NCBI GenBank assembly: GCA_049999765.1
Contig: JBNGIQ010009292.1
Span: 81,173 to 103,670, forward strand
From: Phaeoceros laevis
Taxonomy: Eukaryota; Anthocerotophyta; Anthocerotopsida; Notothyladales
Length of the DNA stretch: 22,498 nucleotides
Direction: 5' to 3'
Shown in pieces: positions 10,201 to 22,498 of this stretch. The notes beneath the pieces are model-generated. The model was not told the origin of the DNA and did no database searches. It saw nothing but the letters and a program-made list of their open reading frames with translations. Made by a program: the position numbers and the translations under genes. Every line of letters begins with the position of its first letter. Position 1 is the stretch's first letter.

Positions 10201-12069
10201 TAAGAAAGTCTTCCTTGGCAACTAAACATCCTTGAATAGCACAAAAGAAGACACTGAAAAACCAGAGAGTGATGGCCATCCTATTACAACGCAAAGTTCA
10301 GCATTTTGTGCGTTCCCGGAATTGCAAACACAGTGTCACATGCGCATATAGAGGCTAACCTAGGACAAAATGAGGAGGCAGAGGACGAGCAAGCCTTCTT
10401 AAATCTGTCAACTCGTTGTTGCTCAAGTTGGGTCTGACACCGTATGGGAGGAGCCTGTAAGGTTTTTTATAAGGAGATTCATCCGCCAGAATTAAATCCC
10501 CATCAACTGGAACAGGACGCTGACCAGTCCACCCCTGGTAACGAGGACCAAGACCCTCCAGAATCATCTCTACCTCTTGTAGTTCTCGCTCCATGAGGTC
10601 GGATAATGTTTGCCGAGGCGGAACAGCAGAATGAGTAGCAACAAATTCACTCAAAAGGTCATCCTTGACGGCACTGAGAGTGACGTGGGTGTTGTTTCCA
10701 TCAACTTCATCACGGGACAGAGGATCCTGAAATGCAGCTTCACTTGGGCAAACAAAGTCGTGTTGTGCTATATCCAAGCCTTGCACGTCGGATGCTCTGG
10801 AAAGTGTGTGGTCTTGCTCTTGGCCACGCTCCAGGTCATCTCCCTGCTGTTCTGTAGTTTTACCAGACAGTTTTTGTGTGTAGATTAGTTGTGTCAGTAA
10901 ATGGGGAGGTGGCTGGCGCCTCATTTGGAGAGCAGACTGAGGCAATTTTGAAGGATGTACATAATCCTTGCCACGGTATATAATGGCGGCACTGCCGGAC
11001 CTCCATATCACCAGGCCACCACTCTTCCGCTGCACAGAAGAAAAGCAACAGAGAGAAAATGAGCTATCCATCCATCCACAAACTGGAAACTATGCCGGTG
11101 CGAGCGCAGCGCCGAACCGACCTCGAGGTCCTCGTGTGTTTTTTTCATGTTGAGAGCTGGAGGGCCCTCACATTTGATTTTTACAATTTCGGACGTTCTC
11201 CAGCCGTCATGAATAAAGTCAACGACGCCATCAGTGACACCAAGGCGGCCGATCTTAAGCCGGTGCCTCATGTGCAGGCCCAGTCCCCTGAGTCGTTTCA
11301 GCTCATCTCCAGGAATGGTGAGCTCGGCCAATGAGGGAGGCTTCACTTTTCTCTGTCTCTCAGGCGCCGTCGTTTCTGCAAACTCCTGTTCACCTTGTTG
11401 CATCTCCCATGGGAACCTGGCATACCCAGGTGATCGTGCGCCAGGGTCTTGAAACCCAGGAACTGGCACAGGATGATCCGGGGACGACCATTTGGGGTTA
11501 ATGCGAGGTAACACCTGGCTGTTGCTTCCTGGCCGTTGCGTAAAGACGGATTGAGAGGCCTGGCCCCGCCGTTGCTGTTGAGAGTATCCGAGGTAGGACT
11601 TTTTCTCCAAAACCGGCTTGCTGCCCCTGATGCTCTGTAGTTTCTGAACAATGCGAGACATTGCGGTGGTTTTCGCAGCAGGAAGCACGGTCTCCTGGTC
11701 TTCAATGGATGCGGTAGAAGACGCGGTTTGCTCCTGGTTGCGCTTGGCCGGAGCAGCGATACCCCGCGCCATCCAGGGCGGAGTATTCTGTTTAGAAGTG
11801 AGAGACCAGGGCCTGGAGCCGTTGCGCCACTTCGGGGCCGGAGCATCGTAATCCGCTTCTTCTTCCTGCTGCTCTTCATGCTCCTGATCCCGCTGCCAAG
11901 GGATGGGAGCCTCCTCGGCTGCAGCCTGCGAGGGAGAGGCAGAGCAGACGACCACGCGAACGCCTGGAGCCGCACGCCCAGCTGCCGGTCGGACGTACAA
12001 GCTGCTGCTGCCGCAGGAGGGGCATTCGCGAGTCCACTGCACCACCAGGCGTGCCGGCGAAAGAGCCAT
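7238..12069 (-). CDS. CFM2: CFM2-like chloroplast splicing factor, four CRM domains
   Basis: CRM-domain RNA-binding proteins assist splicing of chloroplast introns; plant CFM2 is known to serve the group I trnL intron and some group II introns. Ten exons (minus strand): 11122-12069, 10360-11029, 9949-10182 (containing the N gap), 9441-9791, 9118-9274, 8733-9025, 8550-8609, 8152-8413, 7908-8038, 7238-7702. All introns are GT-AG and the sum is 3468 nt, giving 1155 aa once the N run and a 3-base flank overlap are removed. The N-terminus resembles a plastid transit peptide (Ala/Ser/Arg-rich, few acidic residues, possible cleavage near VVVCSA). CRM domains lie at about 256-345 ([13 protein letters not shown], then GGLVIWRSG), 519-615 ([25 protein letters not shown]), 733-835 ([20 protein letters not shown]) and 933-1023 ([19 protein letters not shown]). 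Four domains favour CFM2 over CFM3 or CRS1 (three) and CAF1/CAF2 (two). The tail is acidic and repeated. Confidence 0.9.
7334..7555 (-). repeat. Tandem repeat in the acidic tail of the CRM gene
   Basis: Two in-frame units of 114 nt (7442-7555) and 108 nt (7334-7441) encode 38 and 36 residues. Each runs from GDHED through DDCFV, EC.SVTG, ADF and EDYD. The first has an extra two-codon ED insertion. A shorter echo follows near the stop ([12 protein letters not shown] and [12 protein letters not shown]). Both lengths are multiples of three, so the duplication preserves the frame. Confidence 0.9.
9990..10089. other. Assembly gap (100 N) inside CRM exon 3, probably spurious
   Basis: The N run falls in the second CRM domain. 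On the minus strand the left part ends in codons for KRGV and the right part starts with [13 protein letters not shown], which are contiguous in the CRM family. Both flanks carry GAA (9987-9989 and 10090-10092, plus strand). Joining them on that 3-base overlap gives one uninterrupted frame with the right phase at both splice sites. Confidence 0.85.
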
Positions 12070-12295
12070 CTTTGCTAGGCACGCCAGCTTCGCGGACAGC
12101 CAAGGCTTCTGTGGAATTTGTAGTACCCACAGTATCTAGTACATGTACTGTACTTAGTGTTTAATATTAGTATTTAGTGCAACTTTTCATTGTTATCTGT
12201 GCTCTTGCGTGCACTACGGCAGTACGAGGCTTTCCCTCTAAAAGCCGAATACCTCAAGGTGTTGTCGTGCAGTGACTTCAGTCTGTTCTGTGGCC
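12070..12295. promoter_or_regulatory. Shared divergent promoter of the CRM gene and SMC5
   Basis: Only 226 bp separate the start codons of the two divergently transcribed genes, so promoters and both 5' UTRs must fit here or reach into the genes. It contains five GTAC tetramers (12123, 12139, 12145, 12150, 12222), three of them in a cluster that includes the 12-bp palindrome AGTACATGTACT at 12138-12149. GTAC is the core bound by plant SBP/SPL-domain factors. An AT-rich TTAATATTAGTATTTA segment near 12160-12176 could be a core promoter, but no canonical TATA box is evident. Confidence 0.7.
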
Positions 12296-18568
<6,273 letters not shown>

Positions 18569-19372
18569 CCACCGTCTCCCTTTTTGTCTTGCCTTGCTGT
18601 CATGCTCATCAGCGTGCTTCGATTACTGACGTTCTACTCATGTTTGGAACAGAGTACAGCGATGGTGCACCATACTCAGCAACCATACGGTTGTAGAAGG
18701 CTTCAGTCATTTTGGGGCAGACTTGCTGAAATTGCCTCGGTGTGGTGAACTTCTTTATATATTTTTGTCGGTATTACGGAATTGGGAAAACTATCATTAA
18801 GGATTGCGTGGAATTGGCAGACCGTGTGTGGGTCCACCTACACTACAATGGTCAGACCTGCGTCTCTTCATCCAAAGCACAAAGGGAAGAAGGGTGGGGA
18901 GCGAGCCCCAACCAAGCCCCGGGTTGGGGATTGGTATGGACCCTGCTCAAATGCCACACTCAAAACACGCTGTGGGTATGGTAACGTAAAACACCCACCG
19001 TATATGGGCGTTCTTATTCATTAGGCGTATGCAGCTATAGGTTATGTGTGTGTCTATTTGTTTATTGCTTACCGTCCGGGCAAGGGCTGGTGACCCACAA
19101 CCATGATGGCTACAACGATAGTACTAATGAGTTCGGGAAACTAGTAATGCGCGTTACACTACCGTTACTTATAAAGCATATCTAGGTCGTGCTTGGGAGG
19201 ACCTGAAGGGGTATAAGCAAATGGAGAGAACTACGCGTCAAAGCAATTCGACGCCAGCAAAGATCAGGAGAGAGGAACGGCCCTATCCGCCAACCAAATG
19301 CCACTATCACTACTCCCATAGAGAGAGGGCAACTAAAGGCTATGATGGGCCGTTCACATAGCCTGTCGCGCT

Positions 19373-19459
19373 CACTGCGCAGTGGGCCGTAAAGAGCGGG
19401 CCCCAGTTTTTTTCACGACCCTTGACAGTCTCTTTTAGGAAAAAGACGAAGGCTTCGTC
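19373..19459. repeat. Palindrome and hairpin pair
   Basis: CACTGCGCAGTG near 19373-19384 is a perfect 12-bp palindrome. GACGAAG and CTTCGTC near 19444-19459 form a 7-bp stem with almost no loop. The block is GC-rich relative to its flanks. Role unknown. Confidence 0.65.
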
Positions 19460-19620
19460 GCCTCAGTCGCTGCGCAAGAGCGGGTCTGGCCAAGGTGGGT
19501 ATGGACCCGTCCAACCCAGTATATACTAATTAATTTTTACCAAATACACATCCTGGCCTACACATCCCGACCCCGTGCTCTCCATTTCGTATGTGGTTGA
19601 AAACCAAGAACTTCACTCAT

Positions 19621-19694
19621 TTCACTCGTTTCTTTCGGGGGTCATTGGGGTTTGGCATTCCACTCATTTCTCTCGGGATTCTTTGGGGTTTGGC
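19621..19694. repeat. Tandem duplication, about 38 bp
   Basis: Two imperfect copies run from a CACTC.TTTCT.TCGGG segment to TTGGGGTTTGGC, at about 19621-19656 and 19658-19694. They differ by a few substitutions and indels. Confidence 0.7.
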
Positions 19695-19976
19695 TTTAGG
19701 GTCTTAGCAAGCATTTTTTTCTGTCAAAATTATGGATCCCAAGCTTCTTTTATTTTTTGTTCATGTTGTTGTCACCAGATAATAATGATTTCATGTCCTC
19801 AAATTCATACATTGTCGAGAGGGCTTCTTATGCCTCAGCATTGGCGTTGCTTATGATTCCCATCTTTGCTTTTTTTGCACATTGGGAGGAGGAGCTTTAT
19901 GTAGGACAGGCGATGGTGGAAGTTTCCCTATCAGAGCACATTGTGGGAACATGTGTATTTGCAAGCATGGCCATTG

Positions 19977-20006
19977 AATAAATGAATGAATGAATGAATG
20001 AATTTA
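19977..20006. repeat. GAAT/AATG microsatellite
   Basis: Five or so GAAT units in a row, flanked by AATAAAT on the left and ATTTATT on the right, which are reverse complements. A shorter array of the same unit is at about 1855-1870. Confidence 0.85.
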
Positions 20007-21073
20007 TTAACGACGTGGGCACGTGCCAGTCGTGTGGCAAGTCAACCGTGGCCCCGACTCAATCTACCGACCCTGCCAGTTTCCTGTCTGTCTATGTGTG
20101 TCTACCATTGTTGGGTCCCAACGAATTCAACACCAAATGGAGACTTCGATATCACATGTCACATGAAAATTTCATAATTTTGGTTGAGCAGTTACGCCTT
20201 TCATTGTGAAAACTTCTAATCGGCCACCCTTGCAGCTGGAGTTAGGGATCGCTGTGGTGTTGCATCGGCTTGGTTATGGAGGCTCACCATATATTGTTGC
20301 CCAACAATATGGAGTCGGCAAATCTACGGTGTCGGAGTATACAAAGCTAGTTACTGGGATCCGTAGTGATCCTACCCAAGTTTGGCTCAAAATTTATATG
20401 GATGTTCTTAGTTGAGAGACAATAGGTAATCAGTAATAGCTTCTTGCTTACAACAGGAATTCCGAATATTGTAGGTGCAATTGATGGATCATATATTCGT
20501 TTGGCAACAAAACCGAAGAAGACCAATGATCCAGCGGATTACTAGTGTCGCCGTGATTTTCATGGTATCATTCTCCAAGCCCTTTGTAATATGGATAAGC
20601 TTTTCTTAGATGTGTGCTGCAACTCTCCAGTAGGCCAACATATGCAATAGAGTTACGGTCTAGCAGTTTGTGGTACAAGCTAAGGAGAAAACTTATACTA
20701 CGTTCTCAAATTATCATGGTGAACAACAGAAGAGTTCCTTCTTTTTTTATTGGTGATTCTACATATCCAATTATGTCATTTTTACAAAAGATCATTTGCA
20801 AGAAGACGCGTGAAGATTGAGAAAGTATTTGCAACATCAAAAGGCATTGGCAAATCTTAAGAAAGTTGAATGCGGGATTGCACACAGCTGCAGAAACGGT
20901 TGTAGCATGCTATGTGTTTCCACAATTTTTGTATTCTTGCTAGGGAGCCTACTGCAGATGCAATTGCAGATCCATATCCTTTAGATCATGCGGAGCAAGT
21001 CATTTGTTTTGCAGATGATCTTCTCGTATCTGATCGAGGAGACCACCTAAGGGAAAATTTGTTTGAATATTGA
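19994..21073 (+). pseudogene. PIF/Harbinger-type transposase, degraded
   Basis: Fragments in several frames follow the order of a PIF/Harbinger (DDE_Tnp_4, HARBI1-like) nuclease. First is an N-terminal segment with KWRLRYHMSHENFIILVEQL (about 20138-20197). Next comes a helix-turn-helix-like segment with VVLHRLGYGGS and QYGVGKSTVSEY (about 20245-20345). The first catalytic Asp is in GAIDGSYIRL (GAT 20483-20485). Then come GDSTYPIM (about 20753-20776), the catalytic Glu in RRRVKIEKVF (GAG 20819-20821) and a C-terminal HNFCILARE segment. A stop follows at 21071-21073. The second catalytic Asp block, usually HD in a G..HD.RV context, is destroyed near 20630-20660. TAG within Y.CRRDFHG near 20545, other in-frame stops and at least three frameshifts rule out activity. 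The start of the feature is approximate; the element ends were not found. Confidence 0.85.
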
Positions 21074-21152
21074 GAAGTATGCAATAGATTGCATATACAA
21101 CATCACATATGATAAAGATGATGCTCACAAAGCAAAACAAAACAACATTCTA

Positions 21153-21913
21153 CTAACATTCTTCATTTGATGTGTCATCTATCTGATCGTTCTTCCTCTT
21201 TTTGGAATCCTTAGTACTAAGGAATGCTGTCATCTGCATTCGCATTGCCTCTACATTCCCTTCATCTGCTTGTCATGGTTCTTGCGGTCCATGTCCTGGG
21301 TATGTTGGAATTGTTGCCTCTGTAGCTCCAACTCCTTGTTATGAGCCATTGGCCTTCTCCACCTGCTGAAAAATATTTCCAAAAGATAGCAAACCTTCTT
21401 TGAAATCGGCATCAAGCATCACAGCCTTGCTCTTGGTTTTCTTCTTTCCAGAGCCTGATTTCTTAGCTATGACTTCCGAGATCTTTTCAATTTGAGATCA
21501 ATGAGTCTCGGGACATGTGTCGCCGCCCTTGTCCATGTCGATTGCCCCTTGCACACTTGTAGCAACCCAGGGTAGAATTTACCCCCTATCTATCGTAGCA
21601 TAAGAGGTTCCGTTTTCGCTCTCTCATTTTGGTCAGAAGAATAGACTTGAGCTTCACCAGAAGCACAGCCTTCCTACACATGTCAGCGAAGTCCTTGTAC
21701 TCTGCCAGCAATTCCTCCAGTGCCTTTTCCTCATCAGCGTCATCGGAATCCTTCGAAACACTGCCTTCAGAATCTGCATGGTTAATAGACCCTTCTGACT
21801 CCCATTCGTCGTTGTCATCAGACGGGGCGGCCCTCAGCATTGCATCCGTGTCCTAATCCTCATCATCGTCTGATGACCATCCATCGGGGTAGTCTTCAAT
21901 CAACGGCCATCCC
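21153..21913 (-). pseudogene. Degraded transposon accessory gene (acidic, Lys-rich coiled-coil tail)
   Basis: On the minus strand an open stretch begins after a good 3' splice site (TTTTTAG|GG near 21913). It encodes an acidic N-part (DYPDGWSSDDDED, then a stop), and MLRAAPSDDNDEWESEGS from 21840. A Leu/Lys segment (EKALEELLAEYKDF, LTKMRERKR) follows and reaches a stop at 21586. Further on, in shifted frames, come KKSGSGKKKTKSKA, DADFKEGLLSFGNIFQQVEK, KELELQRQQFQHTQDMDRK and a final FLSTKDSKKRKND before a stop at 21153. The order of a basic segment, Gln-rich coiled coil and KKRK end resembles C-terminal parts of Myb-like proteins that accompany Harbinger transposases. It lies convergent to the transposase remnant, so both may belong to one element. 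I do not recognise a DNA-binding domain; the family is uncertain. Confidence 0.5.
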
Positions 21914-22051
21914 TAAAAATATAAATAAGTTGAAGGTTATTTATTTAAAGTAGCCTGCATTTAATTAATAATAGTTATATATCGAAACTTTAGATACATA
22001 AGGGTGCATAATGAATAGTCGTGACCTAACTAACTCAACCGCCACTTTCAC

Positions 22052-22074
22052 GGGACACCGTGAACCGGTGTCCC
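22052..22074. repeat. Perfect 9-bp inverted repeat with 5-nt loop
   Basis: GGGACACCG at 22052-22060 and CGGTGTCCC at 22066-22074 are exact reverse complements around TGAAC. It sits about 90 bp before the primer binding site, which would place it inside the 5' LTR or leader if a retroelement starts here. Confidence 0.85.
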
Positions 22075-22166
22075 CATGCCTTCAAGAAGGCCACACGACC
22101 TTCCATAATTTACTTCTTGCTTTCCTACACATTTGCTTCTAGCACGATCCTCTACTTTTATCTTCA

Positions 22167-22178
22167 TGGTATCAGAGC
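22167..22178 (+). mobile_element. Retroelement primer binding site (initiator Met tRNA type)
   Basis: TGGTATCAGAGC is the classic 12-base complement to the 3' end of plant initiator tRNA-Met, used to prime reverse transcription in many Ty1/copia elements and in caulimovirids. The preceding bases TCTTCA end in CA, as an LTR would. No upstream LTR start (TG) could be fixed by eye. A short ORF begins seven bases downstream. The element presumably continues beyond the right edge. Confidence 0.7.
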
Positions 22179-22184
22179 TATAGC

Positions 22185-22364
22185 ATGGATTCAGTCAATC
22201 CCTTCCAACAAGTCTGCAAATTTTGCGAAAGCAAATATTGTATTAAAAATCTGCCATATGCATCTTTTTGCGCAGCCATTTCAGCACTTAAAAATGCATT
22301 AAGCAGATTTGGGAAGATGACTGACCAATTCTTGGCAAATGTGGTAGAACACTACTACTCTTAA
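22185..22364 (+). CDS. Short ORF after the primer binding site, unrecognised
   Basis: ATG 22185 opens a 59-residue frame starting MDSVNPFQQVCKFCESKYC and ending at TAA 22362-22364. Its position, a few bases after a primer binding site and starting MDS, is where a copia-type gag would begin. However, the sequence lacks the usual gag pattern (a G.NY..W block), and it has a CKFC motif with further cysteines instead. The same strand has several stops after 22364, so it may be decayed. It could also be a chance ORF. Confidence 0.3.
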   Translation: MDSVNPFQQVCKFCESKYCIKNLPYASFCAAISALKNALSRFGKMTDQFLANVVEHYYS

Positions 22365-22498
22365 GTGTCTAAGCATTATGCCGAGGAATAGAGGCAAAGG
22401 TTGTAGCAATCTTACGCTGTCTGCTGAGAGTGAACGCCAACTTCAGGCCAAAATTCCTGGAGAGGTCTTCGAAAATCATATGCAAGTCTTAGAAAGGT

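Larger units (their letters stand above)
18569..19990. other. Intergenic region, SMC5 3' flank and repeats
   Basis: No coding match was recognised. The first one to two hundred bases are presumably the SMC5 3' UTR. GGTATGGACCC occurs in the same orientation near 18935 and 19500, but no inverted partner was found that would make it a transposon end. A palindrome, a hairpin and a 38-bp tandem duplication are listed separately. The open frame 19757-19981 could be a decayed 5' part of the transposase that follows, but I see no conserved motif in it. Confidence 0.45.

Noticed and set aside
11343-11975. 210-codon minus-strand frame
   Set aside because: Alternative frame of CRM exon 1, whose true frame carries the transit peptide and first CRM domain.
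18742-19024. Overlapping 60-80 codon frames after SMC5
   Set aside because: No conserved motif; three frames are open at once, which is typical of chance in a short GC-balanced stretch.
21629-21856. Serine-rich plus-strand frame
   Set aside because: It is the complement of the acidic minus-strand segment; acidic codons read as Ser/Leu-rich on the opposite strand.

Overview
This is nuclear DNA of a green plant. Both intact genes are plant housekeeping genes with many short GT-AG introns (about 47-205 nt). One encodes a chloroplast-type CRM intron-splicing factor and the other a plant-type SMC5. A piece of glycine decarboxylase P-protein is also present. Such compact introns would suit a seedless plant (lycophyte or bryophyte grade), but the species cannot be fixed from this window. 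The three runs of exactly 100 N look like scaffold gaps of conventional size.

Layout. 1-2880: no recognisable gene, only short repeats and inverted repeats. 2886-3249: an orphan 5' fragment of glycine decarboxylase P-protein, frameshifted near its start and with no continuation. 3385-5200: no recognised gene, two gaps. 5207-6404: a decayed Myb/trihelix-like transposon-associated gene with an internal deletion and two stops. 6421-6493: a tRNA-like block on the minus strand. 6574-6710: AT-rich nested inverted repeats. 6929-7090: a 49-bp minisatellite. 7238-12069 (minus): a complete ten-exon gene for a four-CRM-domain protein, best matched to CFM2. 12296-18568 (plus): a complete 29-exon SMC5. 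18569-19990: non-coding with palindromes and short repeats. 19994-21913: a degraded PIF/Harbinger transposase (plus) facing a degraded accessory gene (minus). 22167-22364: a perfect initiator-Met-tRNA-type primer binding site followed by a short ORF, the likely start of a retroelement that runs off the window.

The CFM2-like gene and SMC5 are head to head, with only 226 bp between their start codons, so they probably share a bidirectional promoter. One product should act in chloroplast RNA splicing, the other in nuclear DNA repair and chromosome maintenance. They are joined by position, not by pathway. Both flanks are transposon debris.

I assembled both gene models by hand. Each closes exactly in frame (1155 and 1055 codons before the stop), which is strong internal support. 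I found no clear case of a wholly new system. The most useful leads are the orphan P-protein exon, the spurious gap inside the CRM gene (its flanks overlap by 3 bases), the GTAC-rich shared promoter, the tandemly repeated acidic tail of the CRM protein and the retroelement start at the right edge.
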